Below are positions 48,691 through 59,073 of a stretch of DNA of 64,000 nt, piece by piece. Below the pieces are notes generated by a model. The model was not told the DNA's origin, ran no database searches, and saw only the letters and a program-made list of their open reading frames with translations. Both the position numbers and the translations under genes were made by a program. Every line of letters starts with the position of its first letter. The stretch's first letter is position 1. This stretch comes from Colwellia psychrerythraea (GTDB lineage: Bacteria; Pseudomonadota; Gammaproteobacteria; Enterobacterales; Alteromonadaceae), in NCBI RefSeq assembly GCF_000764185.1, contig NZ_JQEC01000011.1, positions 310,001 to 374,000 of the forward strand, read 5' to 3'.

Positions 48691-48767
48691 TGGTCGGTGA
48701 TGCAAGATTCGAACTTGCGACCCCTTGGACCCAAACCAAGTGCGCTACCAAGCTGCGCTAATCACCG
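48691..48767 (-). tRNA. tRNA-Pro (anticodon TGG), second copy
   Basis: Cloverleaf on the minus strand: acceptor CGGTGAT / ATCACCG, anticodon loop TTTGGGT between CTTGG and CCAAG, T-loop GTTCGAATC, and encoded CCA (TGG at 48691-48693). Identical to the copy at 49050-49126. Confidence 0.97.
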
Positions 48768-48814
48768 ACATATTCTCTGAGTATTCTATTAGCTGGAACT
48801 AGTAGAATTAAAGA

Positions 48815-48890
48815 TGGGGTGGCTAAAGGGACTTGAACCCTCGACAACCGGAATCACAATCCGGGGCTCTACCAACTGAGCTATAGCCAC
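48815..48890 (-). tRNA. tRNA-His (anticodon GTG)
   Basis: Acceptor GTGGCTA / TAGCCAC with an encoded G(-1) at 48891 pairing with C73, anticodon loop TTGTGAT, encoded CCA. The extra G at -1 is the histidine identity element. Confidence 0.97.
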
Positions 48891-48928
48891 CATAATACTT
48901 TTCCATACTTATCATTTATAGATAAGAA

Positions 48929-49005
<77 letters not shown>

Positions 49006-49049
49006 ACATTGCCTACAAAGGCATAACACTTTAGACCAGAAGTTAAAAG

Positions 49050-49126
49050 TGGTCGGTGATGCAAGATTCGAACTTGCGACCCCTTGGACCCAAACCAAGT
49101 GCGCTACCAAGCTGCGCTAATCACCG
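49050..49126 (-). tRNA. tRNA-Pro (anticodon TGG), first copy
   Basis: Same 77-nt sequence as the copy at 48691. It is the first tRNA of the Pro-Arg-His-Pro transcript, about 45 bases after the predicted transcription start. Confidence 0.97.
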
Positions 49127-49176
49127 ATTTATGCTGTATCAACAAGAAGTAAACTGCCTCGTTTCAACGGATGCGG

Positions 49177-49205
49177 ATATTACCGAGTTGCTTACCCCCA
49201 GTCAA
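49177..49205 (-). promoter_or_regulatory. Promoter of the tRNA operon
   Basis: Minus-strand TTGACT (49205-49200) and TAATAT (49182-49177) are separated by exactly 17 bases. A GC-rich CCGC discriminator follows, the signature of stringently controlled stable-RNA promoters. Confidence 0.85.
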
Positions 49206-49690
49206 ATCTTTTTTATAAATAAATAACTGTTCGGTTGTTTTTAACACAAGTCGTTTAATTCTTCTGCTAGCAACTATGCTTTGCCGGGTTAATTGACCGT
49301 ATTATCAATTCCAATTTTTCAAGCATCAATACATAAAAATTTAGTCATTAAAATAGCGCTATTTATCATAGTGAATATTGCTTGATTTAACATCACCTAC
49401 ACAGAGTACCAGTTCACTATTTTTAGTGCCCAATCCCAAGGATTATATAAATAAATAGTACCCACCTAATGTATGGTTCCAATAAAATTATAATTTTATA
49501 ACCTAGCTATGATGCCTGCAACAACTGACTATTGTATACAATCCATAGAAAGCGAATAGATAAATACTGTTTTAAGTAACCTTACTCATCCGGAGTTGAT
49601 GTTAAGTAAAGTAAACCTACAATACACCTGCAGTTTGTGGCAAAATAGTCTCGTTTTTTTATTACATAAGCTAGGGCTAACAATAGAGTT
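49206..49690. other. Intergenic region upstream of folD
   Basis: About 485 bases with no ORF or RNA gene recognised. The folD promoter should be in the last 100 bases. Nothing else distinct was seen. Confidence 0.5.
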
Positions 49691-50545
49691 ATGACAGCAT
49701 CATTGATCGATGGCAAAGTAATTGCCAAACAACTTAGAGATTCAGTTAAAGAAAAAGTTAGCTTACGTATTAGTAAAGGCCAAAGAGCACCTGGTTTAGC
49801 CGTTATTCTTGTTGGTTGTGATGCTGCTTCACAAGTTTATGTGGGTAGTAAGCGCAAAGCTTGTGAAGAAGTTGGATTTGTTTCCCGCTCTTATGACTTA
49901 CCTGATACAACCTCAGAGCAAGAGCTATTGAGCTTAGTCAGTGAATTAAATAACGATGACACTATCGACGGTATTTTAGTGCAACTTCCTTTACCTGAAG
50001 CATTAAATGCCGACTTAATTATCGAACACATTAACCCACTAAAGGATGTTGATGGTTTTCACCCATCTAATGTCGGCAAACTGGTATTAAGACAACCAGG
50101 CCTTAGACCATGTACACCTAAGGGAATAATCACACTTGTTGAGTCAACGGGCGTTGATCCTAAAGGATTAGATGCACTTGTTATTGGCGCTTCAAATATT
50201 GTTGGCCGACCTATGGGGTTAGAGCTTTTGCTAGCCAAGTGTACGGTAACAACAACACATCGCTTTACTAAAGACCTAGAAGGTAAAGTGCGAAATGCAG
50301 ATCTTATAGTAGTAGCTGTTGGCAAACCTGGCTTTATACCAGGAGAATGGATTAAAGATGGCGCTATAGTAATCGATGTTGGCATTAACCGTCTAGATAG
50401 TGGCAAATTGGTGGGTGATGTCGAATTTGATGTTGCTAAAGAGAAAGCTTCATTTATCACACCAGTACCTGGTGGCGTTGGCCCGATGACAGTTGCTAGC
50501 TTAATTGAAAACACTTTGATTGCATGTGAACAAGCAAATCATTAA
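49691..50545 (+). CDS. folD: Bifunctional methylenetetrahydrofolate dehydrogenase/cyclohydrolase
   Basis: One-carbon metabolism enzyme interconverting 5,10-methylene- and 10-formyl-tetrahydrofolate with NADP. The 284-residue protein has the active-site [13 protein letters not shown] (Tyr50 and Lys54 type residues), the GILVQLPLP motif, the Rossmann segment [13 protein letters not shown] and the C-terminal [10 protein letters not shown]. It is convergent with cysS, with a shared terminator. Confidence 0.97.
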   Translation: MTASLIDGKVIAKQLRDSVKEKVSLRISKGQRAPGLAVILVGCDAASQVYVGSKRKACEEVGFVSRSYDLPDTTSEQELLSLVSELNNDDTIDGILVQLPLPEALNADLIIEHINPLKDVDGFHPSNVGKLVLRQPGLRPCTPKGIITLVESTGVDPKGLDALVIGASNIVGRPMGLELLLAKCTVTTTHRFTKDLEGKVRNADLIVVAVGKPGFIPGEWIKDGAIVIDVGINRLDSGKLVGDVEFDVAKEKASFITPVPGGVGPMTVASLIENTLIACEQANH

Positions 50546-50591
50546 GCGCTCGCTTTAAATCTAGCACATAAAACGTTGTCTGTGGTGATCA

Positions 50592-50627
50592 AAAAAGGGT
50601 GAACACTTTCTAGTGTTCACCCTTTTT
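50592..50627. terminator. Bidirectional terminator between folD and cysS
   Basis: AAAAAGGGTGAACACT / AGTGTTCACCC-TTTTT with a 4-base loop. A/T tracts on both sides serve the converging folD and cysS transcripts. Confidence 0.92.
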
Positions 50628-50693
50628 ATTACTTACTTCTGAGTATTTATAGATTAATGTTTAGAGCTTTATTTAAAAACATTAATCATGCTT

Positions 50694-52103
50694 TTAGCCT
50701 TTACGCCAAGTTGTTTTACCTGCACTATCTTCTAAAACGATATTCATGGCATTAAGTTTGTCACGAGCATCATCAGCTAGTGCCCAATCTTTATCTATAC
50801 GTGCTTGGTTACGTTGTAAGATAAGCGCTTCAATTTGTGCAACTTCATCATTATCATTATCACCTTGCAAAAATACTGCGGGGTCAAGCTGTAACAAACC
50901 AATTATTTCGCCCAACGCTACTAACATTGAAGCCAAGTCACTGGCTAAGCTCTCATTATTTGTCGCTTTGGCAACATTTAGCTCTTTCGATATTTCAAAT
51001 AAAACAGCTAATGCTTGTGGTGTATTAAAGTCATCATCCATTGCTTGGCAAAACTGCTTCACAAAGTTAGAGCTTTTATCAAGCACATAATCACTTTGAG
51101 TATTTACATCACGAAGCGATGTGTAAATTCGCTCAACCGATGATCTTGCTTGCGTTAAGTTATCGGTAGAATAGTTTAACTGACTGCGATAGTGACCGGT
51201 AGTTAAGAAAAATCGTACTGTTTCGGCATCATATTCAGTTAATACATCACGTATAGTGAAAAAATTGCCTAATGATTTCGACATTTTTTCTTGATCTACT
51301 TGTACCATACCGGTATGCATCCAATAGTTCACATACGGGGTATCAAGGGCACAACAACTCTGCGCGATTTCATTTTCATGGTGAGGAAAAGTTAAATCAG
51401 AGCCGCCGCCATGAATATCAAAATGATGACCGAGCTCTTTCGCGTTCATTGCTGAACACTCTATATGCCAACCTGGACGACCTTCCCCCCAAGGAGATGA
51501 CCAACTAGGCTCTCCGGGTTTAGCCGATTTCCATAAAACAAAATCAAGCGGATTATTTTTATACTGATCAACCTCTACCCTTGAACCTGATTGTAATTGC
51601 TCAAGATTTTGACCACTTAGTTTACCGTAATCTGCATAACTAGAAACACTAAAAAGTACATCCCCCTGCCCGGTAGATTCAACGTTAGCACCGGCAACAT
51701 AAGCATGCTCCTTAGCCACTAGGGTTTCAATCATAGCAATGATTTCACCCATGTGCGTGGTTACTCTTGGCTCTAAATCAGGCCTAGTCATATTAAGTGC
51801 ATCAAAGTCTTGATGCATAGCGGCGATAGTACGCTCTGTTAATGCTTCAGGTGTTTCATTATTTTCGTTGGCGCGATTAATTATCTTATCTTCAACATCC
51901 GTGATGTTGCGCACATAATTTACATCGTAGCCAGAAAAGCGTAAGTAACGGGCAATATTATCAAAACTGATATAAGTACGGCCATGGCCTATATGGCATA
52001 AGTCATAAACGGTGCAACCACAAACATATAAGCCGACTTTACCTGGGTTAATTGGTGTAAAGGTTTCTTTTTGACGACTTAAAGTGTTGTAAATCTGCAA
52101 CAT
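50694..52103 (-). CDS. cysS: Cysteinyl-tRNA synthetase
   Basis: Class I synthetase of 469 residues. It shows the HIGH motif in [10 protein letters not shown], the KMSKS motif in [10 protein letters not shown], and zinc ligands Cys28-type ([10 protein letters not shown]), WHIECSAMN and HHENE. The start [15 protein letters not shown] matches the usual N-terminus. ppiB is divergent, with a MITE-like repeat between the two. Confidence 0.98.
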   Translation of the reverse strand: MLQIYNTLSRQKETFTPINPGKVGLYVCGCTVYDLCHIGHGRTYISFDNIARYLRFSGYDVNYVRNITDVEDKIINRANENNETPEALTERTIAAMHQDFDALNMTRPDLEPRVTTHMGEIIAMIETLVAKEHAYVAGANVESTGQGDVLFSVSSYADYGKLSGQNLEQLQSGSRVEVDQYKNNPLDFVLWKSAKPGEPSWSSPWGEGRPGWHIECSAMNAKELGHHFDIHGGGSDLTFPHHENEIAQSCCALDTPYVNYWMHTGMVQVDQEKMSKSLGNFFTIRDVLTEYDAETVRFFLTTGHYRSQLNYSTDNLTQARSSVERIYTSLRDVNTQSDYVLDKSSNFVKQFCQAMDDDFNTPQALAVLFEISKELNVAKATNNESLASDLASMLVALGEIIGLLQLDPAVFLQGDNDNDEVAQIEALILQRNQARIDKDWALADDARDKLNAMNIVLEDSAGKTTWRKG

Positions 52104-52230
52104 GATATTTTATGATTCCTACTGAGTAATTTCTAATAAATAAGTGTTAGACCTGCTCTACTTCGAAATACATATGGAAGTAGATAGGCATAGATTGTAC
52201 CTGAACAAATCTAAAGGATCATCAAGACTA

Positions 52231-52506
52231 ATACCAAATACATCAATTAATTGACCACTTAGCGAGAATAAAAAGGCATATAGGCAAGGCTTTGATTGAA
52301 GAGAGTGGTTATTCCCTTGTCAAAATCAGTAACGCGGCATATATGCCTTTGCTTTCTTATTAGGGGACGCCTTTCGGAAGTTCATTACTGACCTGATAGC
52401 TGCTCAGAATTAATGAAATATAGAACGACTATGTTTAAGTAATTTCGTTTGTTCTCAGCTCATTAATGAAACTCTAAGTTGACCCGTTTATTGATGTAAT
52501 TGGTAT
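52231..52506 (+). repeat. MITE-like repeat, copy B
   Basis: This is the best-preserved copy. It starts ATACCAAATACATCAATTAA and ends TTATTGATGTAATTGGTAT, imperfect inverted repeats of roughly 25 bases. The interior matches copy A in long blocks. It fills most of the 470-base gap between cysS and ppiB, and encodes nothing. Confidence 0.85.
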
Positions 52507-52575
52507 AATGCACTTTATAGCAAGTTAGCGTACAATTGCGGCAATTATTTTATCAGAACTTAACAAGAGACAACT

Positions 52576-53067
52576 ATGATCGTATTAAAAACAAGCCTTG
52601 GCGATATTAAAATCGAATTAGACTTTGAAAATGCACCTGTTTCCGCAAAAAATTTCCAACAATATGTGGAAGAAGGTCATTACAATGGCACTATTTTTCA
52701 CCGTGTAATTAAAGGTTTTATGGCACAAGGTGGTGGTTTTGCTCCTGGCTTAGAAGAAAAAGAATCTCGTGCAAGCATTAAAAACGAAGCAAATAATGGC
52801 GTAAGTAACAAACGTGGGACTTTAGCTATGGCACGTACTCAAGAGCCTCATTCAGCATCAGCACAATTTTTTATCAACTTATCTGATAATGACTTCTTAG
52901 ATTTCACTGCTGAAAATGTACAAGGCTGGGGTTACTGTGTGTTTGGTGAAGTTGTTGAAGGCATGGACATCGTTGATAAAATGACTTTAGTTGAAACTGG
53001 CAACATGTACGGCCACGGTGATGTTCCAAAAGATGATATCGTTATTGAATCAGCTACGGTTGCCTAA
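52576..53067 (+). CDS. ppiB: Peptidyl-prolyl cis-trans isomerase B (cyclophilin)
   Basis: Cytoplasmic cyclophilin of 163 residues without a signal peptide. Core motifs are [38 protein letters not shown] and [17 protein letters not shown]. The Met start at 52576 follows a purine-rich AAGAGA stretch. lpxH follows after 27 bases on the same strand, the E. coli-like order. Confidence 0.97.
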   Translation: MIVLKTSLGDIKIELDFENAPVSAKNFQQYVEEGHYNGTIFHRVIKGFMAQGGGFAPGLEEKESRASIKNEANNGVSNKRGTLAMARTQEPHSASAQFFINLSDNDFLDFTAENVQGWGYCVFGEVVEGMDIVDKMTLVETGNMYGHGDVPKDDIVIESATVA

Positions 53068-53094
53068 GCTTTACCGCTTAACATAATTGAAAAT

Positions 53095-53844
53095 ATGATT
53101 AAAAGTAAAGATACTGCAATAACTTACCTTATTGCTGATTTGCACTTGTGTGAAAACAGGCCTGATATCAGCGCCTGTTTTTTACGTTTTCTGGAAAATG
53201 ATGCTGTTAAAGCAGAGAAGCTTTATATCTTAGGTGATTTATTTGAAGCTTGGGTTGGTGATGATGATGATAACCCGTATCTTAAAACTATCGCCGATGC
53301 ACTAACAAAATTAAGCCAAACAGGCACGAAAATTTATTATATTCATGGTAATAGAGACTTTTTACTAGGTAAAACTTACGCAAAAAAATCAAGTATGACA
53401 CTCTTACCTGAAGTGGAGACTATTGATCTTTATGGACGACATGTTGTCATCATGCATGGCGATACCTTGTGTACTCGTGATATTGACTATCAGGTATTTA
53501 GAAAAAAATCTCGCTCTTGGTGGTGGCAAACAGCAGTTAAAAGTCTACCGTTATTTGTCCGTAAAAAGATGGCAGCAAATTATAGAAAAAGAAGTGCTGC
53601 TGCTACAGCAATTAAATCACAAGATATTATGGATGTTACCGACAGTGAAGTAACTGCATGCCTTGAGCAATACCAAAGCCAATTATTAATTCATGGTCAT
53701 ACCCATAGACCGGCGGTACATGAAATAATTGCCAATGGTAAAAGCGCTCAGCGTATAGTTTTAGGTGATTGGTATGAGCAAGGGGCATGGTTAAAAGTAA
53801 CACCCGATGCTATTGAGTTACTCAATCAACCTTTAAATCAGTAA
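53095..53844 (+). CDS. lpxH: UDP-2,3-diacylglucosamine diphosphatase
   Basis: Lipid A pathway enzyme that cleaves UDP-2,3-diacylglucosamine to lipid X and UMP at the inner membrane face. The 249-residue protein has the calcineurin-type metal motifs: ADLHL (D-x-H), LGDLFEAWVGDD, HGNRDFLLG, IMHGDTLCT and LIHGHTHRPA. Slightly longer than E. coli LpxH (240). Confidence 0.97.
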   Translation: MIKSKDTAITYLIADLHLCENRPDISACFLRFLENDAVKAEKLYILGDLFEAWVGDDDDNPYLKTIADALTKLSQTGTKIYYIHGNRDFLLGKTYAKKSSMTLLPEVETIDLYGRHVVIMHGDTLCTRDIDYQVFRKKSRSWWWQTAVKSLPLFVRKKMAANYRKRSAAATAIKSQDIMDVTDSEVTACLEQYQSQLLIHGHTHRPAVHEIIANGKSAQRIVLGDWYEQGAWLKVTPDAIELLNQPLNQ

Positions 53845-53939
53845 CACTCAGCCCAAAAGATTTAGCACTTATCGATATCATGACAGGCACTCTCGTTGGC
53901 TATTATGTTATCGACTAGCGTTAAAGCTCACTTAATTGC

Positions 53940-54722
53940 TTAAATCGGCGAGCCTGAATGAAACTTAAAGTCTTCATCCGGACTAGAAATAAGCTCCGCT
54001 TCTACTTTAGCAAAGTAGGAAATACGCTCGCTAATATCTACGCCCTCACCGGCAACTTGTGCAGCTAAAGCCAAATAATCTTGATAATGACGTGCCTCAG
54101 AGCGTAATAAGGACACATAAAACTTATTTAACTCATCGTCTAAATGTGGTGCCAATTTAGCGAAACGCTCGCATGACCGAGCTTCAATGAATGCACCAAT
54201 AATCAATTTATCAATTAACGCATTTGGCTCATAAGTGGTGACATGTTTGAGCATGCCTTTGGCGTAACGGCCTGCGGTAATACCATCAAACGGAATATCT
54301 CGTTTTACCATGATTTCTAACACTTGATAAAAATGGTGTAACTCTTCTTTAATTAACAACACCATTTTATCAATAAGATTTTGACTAAACGGCGATTGAC
54401 CTTGAGCAGTGTTACTTTTAGGAAAAATAGCCTTAGAGATATTGTTTTTATTGGCAAGTGACGCTAAATCACCACGCTTTCGATATAAAAAATCTTCATA
54501 CGGTTGAAACCATTCAAGTAATACCTTGTTACTTTCTTTATCTATCGCATATTTTCGAATAAGAAACATAGCGGTTTGCCCCGCCTTAAGCTCACAGGCA
54601 AGATGGTCTCGTAAAATTATAGGTAAATTTTCTTTTTTCTTCGCTTCATCTATCCAAGCATCAGGAGTTTCACATGTTAAAAAATTCAATATAGGGATTA
54701 GTAATTGCTCTGCTTCGGTCAT
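53940..54722 (-). CDS. miaE: tRNA-(ms2io6A37) hydroxylase MiaE
   Basis: Non-haem di-iron monooxygenase that hydroxylates the prenyl group of ms2i6A at position 37 of some tRNAs. The 260-residue ferritin-like helical protein shows iron-ligand motifs EELHHFYQVLE, EARSCERFAK and SEARHYQDYL. It is monocistronic and convergent with lpxH. Confidence 0.92.
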   Translation of the reverse strand: MTEAEQLLIPILNFLTCETPDAWIDEAKKKENLPIILRDHLACELKAGQTAMFLIRKYAIDKESNKVLLEWFQPYEDFLYRKRGDLASLANKNNISKAIFPKSNTAQGQSPFSQNLIDKMVLLIKEELHHFYQVLEIMVKRDIPFDGITAGRYAKGMLKHVTTYEPNALIDKLIIGAFIEARSCERFAKLAPHLDDELNKFYVSLLRSEARHYQDYLALAAQVAGEGVDISERISYFAKVEAELISSPDEDFKFHSGSPI

Positions 54723-54848
54723 CTGTTTATCTCAGCTCTCAATAGCCAGTTAATTCGTTTGGAGGAATAAGGTTTATTGCGCTATTTTAAAAGTCTATTT
54801 CTTGAGATACTAGCAAAATATGTTTTTTACCTTACATAGATCAAACTT

Positions 54849-55154
54849 ATGCCTTCTATTATAAAAAAAGCACTAACCTGTAAAAATTCAGCTAAAAACC
54901 TTGTTAAAAAACATGATCAATTGATACATAGCGAAAATATGAAAGTGACCTCACATGTTCAGCGGGAGTGTGAGGATTGGATAATTAATACAATAATGCT
55001 TGATAACCTTGATGTGCCGTTCAAATACAAACGCAAAAAACTTTATCGAAGCCTACAGGGACAAAGAGTTAATTTAACTTATTACCTTGAAAATGAAATG
55101 ATTGCCGGCTTTAGTATTGAAGTCATGTCAGTAGTACGTATTAAGATTAGCTAA
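54849..55154 (+). CDS. Small hypothetical protein
   Basis: I do not recognise a named family with certainty. The 101-residue ORF may really begin at the Met at 54939, giving a 71-residue protein MKVTSHVQRECEDWIINTI. It is basic, without signal peptide or membrane segment, and contains a KYKRKKLYRSLQGQRVNLTYY stretch that looks like a conserved small domain. No ribosome binding site clearly marks either start. Its neighbours give no functional hint. Confidence 0.55.
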   Translation: MPSIIKKALTCKNSAKNLVKKHDQLIHSENMKVTSHVQRECEDWIINTIMLDNLDVPFKYKRKKLYRSLQGQRVNLTYYLENEMIAGFSIEVMSVVRIKIS

Positions 55155-55370
55155 CCAAATCAGCCCCCCTATCATTCCTTATCGCATAAAATTATTAAAA
55201 ATACATTTAATAGAGCTTTATTGTTTATTTTTACAGCAACACTTGACGGGGCCCTTTATATATTTCATAAATAAAGGAGTAATAATAAGAGTACTGATGG
55301 TTTAATAAGTTTTGTTGTGTATTTTGACTTAAAAGTACTTTCCGAATACTTACGTGCGAGAGGAATGATT

Positions 55371-55970
55371 ATGATACTAAATCACATATGGGGGCTATAT
55401 GCCCACCCAAAAGAAGAGTGGCATGTTATTGAAAAACGTCATGAAAGCTTAAGTTATAGTTTAATGCACATTTTAACCATAGCGCTTATTCCTGCAATAA
55501 GTTGTTATTACGCTACAGCCTACATTGGCTGGACTATTGGTGTTGGTGACCCGATAAAAATAAGCGTTGAAAGTGCTCAAATTATGGCTATCGGCATGTA
55601 TCTTGGTTTGATTTTTGGTGTATTCGCTTTAGCTTACCTTATTCAATGGATGGCAAAAACTTTTGATTCTAAGCCTGATTTTGTTCAAGCTCTTGAATTA
55701 GCTGCATATACCGCGACGCCATTATTGATGGTAGGTATTACCGCATTATTCCCTGTTTTATGGTTTGTCGCCTTAGCTGGCCTTGCTGCCGTAGTCTATT
55801 CAATCTATTTATTATATTCAGGCGTGCCCATTATGATGAATATTCCTGAGGAAAAGGGCTTTATATATTCGAGTTCAGTAGTAACATGTGGGCTAGTTTT
55901 ATTAGTAGGCTTAATGGCGTTTACCGCAATGATGTGGACTATGGGTTTTGGACCTGAATTCGTCTCTTAA
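55371..55970 (+). CDS. Yip1 family membrane protein
   Basis: The chosen ATG at 55371, with AGAGGA upstream, gives a 199-residue protein beginning MILNHIWGLYAHPKEEW, the typical Yip1/DUF1282 entry. Five or so transmembrane helices follow (around 35-55, 75-100, 115-155, 170-195). A longer GTG-start form from 55317 is possible but adds a hydrophilic leader before the conserved motif. The function of bacterial Yip1-family proteins is not established. A bidirectional terminator follows. Confidence 0.85.
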   Translation: MILNHIWGLYAHPKEEWHVIEKRHESLSYSLMHILTIALIPAISCYYATAYIGWTIGVGDPIKISVESAQIMAIGMYLGLIFGVFALAYLIQWMAKTFDSKPDFVQALELAAYTATPLLMVGITALFPVLWFVALAGLAAVVYSIYLLYSGVPIMMNIPEEKGFIYSSSVVTCGLVLLVGLMAFTAMMWTMGFGPEFVS

Positions 55971-55995
55971 CATTCGCTAACTTAGCAGTTTAAAT

Positions 55996-56035
55996 AAAAA
56001 AGCCTTATTTCTCTAATAGATAATAAGGCTTTAAT
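55996..56035. terminator. Bidirectional terminator between the Yip1 gene and purF
   Basis: Stem AAAGCCTTATT / AATAAGGCTTT (55999-56032) with a 12-base loop, flanked by A and T runs. Confidence 0.85.
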
Positions 56036-56097
56036 TTAATAGCAATACAGGCTTAATAACTTAAACTATTAATCTCTATATTTAAGAAAATAGAAAA

Positions 56098-57615
56098 CTA
56101 CTCTGCACCTTCATTATGCATATCAATTATAGAATCAGCATTTTTATCTGATTCTTCTTTAGTAGTATTATTACGTAAAGCATCTAATCTTTCTAAATAA
56201 TCTTGGTTAATATCATTAGTGACATAGTTACCGTCAAACACTGATGTATCAAATGACTTAATGTCTGGATTACCAGCACCTACAGCAGTAATTAAGTCCT
56301 CAATAGATTGATAGATTAACTTATCAGCACCAATGAGGTCACAAATATCATCCAACTCTCGACCATGAGCAATTAACTCATTGGCACTTGGCATATCTAT
56401 ACCATAAACGTTAGGGAACCTTACCTCTGGCGCAGCTGAAGCAAAATAAACTTTCTTTGCTCCGGCGGCACGTGCCATATCAATGATTTGCTCAGAGGTA
56501 GTGCCTCGAACAATAGAATCATCAACCAATAAAACATTCTTACCCTTGAACTCAGTACCAATAGCGTTAAGCTTTTGTCGCACAGATTTTTTACGTTGTT
56601 CTTGTCCCGGCATAATAAAGGTTCTACCAATATAACGGTTTTTAACGAAACCTTGGCGATATGGTAAATCAAGATGATGCGCTATTTGCAAAGCAATATC
56701 ACAAGATGTTTCAGGAATAGGTATAACAACATCAATATCAATGTCCTGCCACTCAACAGCTATTTTCTCACCTAGCTTAGTACCCATTTCTACACGAGAA
56801 GCGTACACCGACATTTTATCCATTGTTGAATCAGGACGAGCAAAATAAACAAATTCAAAAATACATGGACTATAAACAGGGCTTTCAGCACATTGCTGGC
56901 TATGAATTTGGCCTTTTTCTGAAAAGAAAATAGTTTCACCTGGCGCAACATCACGGACAAATTCAAAATTACATGCATCAAGCGCCACTGATTCAGAGGC
57001 AACCATATATTCAATACCTTGCTCGGTTTCACGCTTACCAAACACTAAAGGTCTGATGCCATTAGGGTCACGAAAAGCAATCATGCCATGACCAACAATT
57101 AAAGCGACAGTTGCATAAGCACCACGAACACGTTTATGAAGCTTGGCTACTGCGGTAAAAATATCATCAGGGGTAAGCGCAATATTTTCACTTTGTTGTA
57201 ATTCATGAGCCAAAATATTCAGTAACACTTCAGAATCTGATGTGGTATTAACATGGCGACGAGCTTCATTAAATAACCATGCTCTTAATTCTTCAGCATT
57301 AGTTAAGTTACCATTATGCGCTAATGACAAACCAAATGGCGAGTTTGCATAAAATGGTTGAGCTTCTGAAGAGCTAGAAGTTCCCGCTGTAGGATAGCGA
57401 ATATGTCCAATACCAATATTACCTTGCAAGCGAAGCATATGACGGGTGTGAAAAACATCTTTCACCAAGCCATTGCCTTTACGTAACCTGAAAGTATTAT
57501 TATGAATAGTTACAATACCTGCAGCATCTTGACCACGATGCTGAAGTACTGTTAATCCGTCATAAATATACTGACTAACAGCGGTTTTACCTACTATACC
57601 AACAATGCCACACAT
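56098..57615 (-). CDS. purF: Amidophosphoribosyltransferase
   Basis: First committed enzyme of purine synthesis, forming phosphoribosylamine from PRPP and glutamine. The 505-residue protein begins MCGIVGIVG, placing the catalytic Cys at position 2 after Met removal. The glutaminase part has [10 protein letters not shown] and the PRPP loop is [14 protein letters not shown]. It is followed by upstream cvpA, the classical cvpA-purF pair. Confidence 0.98.
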   Translation of the reverse strand: MCGIVGIVGKTAVSQYIYDGLTVLQHRGQDAAGIVTIHNNTFRLRKGNGLVKDVFHTRHMLRLQGNIGIGHIRYPTAGTSSSSEAQPFYANSPFGLSLAHNGNLTNAEELRAWLFNEARRHVNTTSDSEVLLNILAHELQQSENIALTPDDIFTAVAKLHKRVRGAYATVALIVGHGMIAFRDPNGIRPLVFGKRETEQGIEYMVASESVALDACNFEFVRDVAPGETIFFSEKGQIHSQQCAESPVYSPCIFEFVYFARPDSTMDKMSVYASRVEMGTKLGEKIAVEWQDIDIDVVIPIPETSCDIALQIAHHLDLPYRQGFVKNRYIGRTFIMPGQEQRKKSVRQKLNAIGTEFKGKNVLLVDDSIVRGTTSEQIIDMARAAGAKKVYFASAAPEVRFPNVYGIDMPSANELIAHGRELDDICDLIGADKLIYQSIEDLITAVGAGNPDIKSFDTSVFDGNYVTNDINQDYLERLDALRNNTTKEESDKNADSIIDMHNEGAE

Positions 57616-57771
57616 GAATTTTTCTCCACAAAAAAAATATTTTCAATAGTTATATGATCTACATGGGGTAAGCCACTACATAAATATTGAGTTATAAGGC
57701 ATCAAAATAATGCCTTATAAGTTATTGCACACGGAATTACTCCGTATAGACTTAGCTATTAGTTACAACAA

Positions 57772-58254
57772 CTAAGTTAAAAAACTTGATGAGCCTTTAA
57801 GGTACTCAAAGAACCATTCAACAACGAGAGTAAACTCTGGAATTAATTGAGAGCTTTGCCACCACTGTGTTTTTGCTGCACCAGTAAAAGCATCAACAAA
57901 AAATAACAAAGCGCTAATAATAAGTACGCCACGAAGCGCGCCAAAGACTAAACCTAATATACGATCAGTACCTGAGAGCCCGGTTTTACTAACCAATTGC
58001 CCAATGAGATAATTAACCAAAGCACCAAGTACTAAAGTTGTAATGAAAAGAATGGCAATGGCTGCAGCATTTCGCAAGAATTGATCAGAAATATTTGTTA
58101 AAAGGTTGGCGAGGTTGGCGTAAAAGGTACTAGCAATAAAGAAAGCGCTGATCCAAATAACTAGAGATACCGCTTCTTTTGCAAAGCCCCGCACCAAACT
58201 AACTAGTGTTGATATGCCTATGATGGCCAAAATGGCGTAATCTATCCAAACCAT
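57772..58254 (-). CDS. cvpA: CvpA family inner-membrane protein
   Basis: A 160-residue membrane protein with four predicted transmembrane helices and the family start [31 protein letters not shown]. CvpA is needed for colicin V export in E. coli and for envelope and bile-stress tolerance in other species. It sits upstream of purF and about 90 bases after the SPOR-domain gene. Confidence 0.95.
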   Translation of the reverse strand: MVWIDYAILAIIGISTLVSLVRGFAKEAVSLVIWISAFFIASTFYANLANLLTNISDQFLRNAAAIAILFITTLVLGALVNYLIGQLVSKTGLSGTDRILGLVFGALRGVLIISALLFFVDAFTGAAKTQWWQSSQLIPEFTLVVEWFFEYLKGSSSFLT

Positions 58255-58344
58255 AACTTGAGTGTCTCGTTGAGTTTCTCTAAATTAGAGGCGCACATTC
58301 TACCAGAAGCCACCAAATAATACCTAATCATTTATAAAAGCGTA

Positions 58345-58965
58345 TTACTTATTAGGTTCAAAGTACGCGACTTTGCCTTGAATATTTGTAAGCTTTTTCA
58401 AGGCAGGAAGTTTTTTAATCATGGCTGATTTTATTAGTTCAGGTCCTATAATGACTTTAGTTAACGTACCCTGCTTGGTTTTGATTGGTTTAGTGAAAGC
58501 GATATAACCTTTTGATTTCAACTTTTTTAATAACTGGGCAACATTGTCTTTGTCTTTAAAACTGCCTAGGTGAATCACCCAGGCCTCTTTAGCAATTGCT
58601 TTTTCAGGTAAGTTTGCAACTGACTTCTTCGCTATTCTAACTGGCGGCTTCACAATAGCTTTAGTGCTTGGTACTTTAACTTTTATCTTCTCGGTTTGTT
58701 GGCTTGAACCTTGAGGCAAGTTTTCCGTTGCTATATCGTCAATAGCTGTTTCATTTGAAATTGGCGTGACCTTTTGATGTACTAACTTATCTTCAGGGAA
58801 AGGCTTGTTTGTCAACTTACCTGAAAACACTTCGGCTTGTGGAATAGCTTCAAAATCAGCTTGGTGTGACTGTTTTTCACCATCCAGTACATCTGGTAGG
58901 AAAATGATAACCACGGCTGCGACAATGATAGTACCGACAAGACGATTTTGAAACGGTGTAGACAA
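58345..58965 (-). CDS. dedD: SPOR domain protein (DedD-like)
   Basis: Bitopic inner-membrane protein of 206 residues with one N-terminal transmembrane helix (LVGTIIVAAVVIIFLPDVLDG, about 8-28), a Lys/Pro-rich linker and a C-terminal SPOR domain (WVIHLGSFKDKDNVAQLLKKLKSKGYIAF...) that binds septal peptidoglycan. The position between folC and cvpA is that of E. coli dedD, a division-linked gene. Confidence 0.9.
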   Translation of the reverse strand: MSTPFQNRLVGTIIVAAVVIIFLPDVLDGEKQSHQADFEAIPQAEVFSGKLTNKPFPEDKLVHQKVTPISNETAIDDIATENLPQGSSQQTEKIKVKVPSTKAIVKPPVRIAKKSVANLPEKAIAKEAWVIHLGSFKDKDNVAQLLKKLKSKGYIAFTKPIKTKQGTLTKVIIGPELIKSAMIKKLPALKKLTNIQGKVAYFEPNK

Positions 58966-59073
58966 GAGACACTCCTAATTAATACAACTTTACCTATTCG
59001 GGAAAACTTATATGTCAAAATTAATACGGCACAGTTAATACAATATAAGTCACACTTAAAAATCACTCTCAAG

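Noticed and set aside
50059..50514. 151-codon minus-strand open frame
   Set aside because: It is antisense to folD, a well-supported gene.
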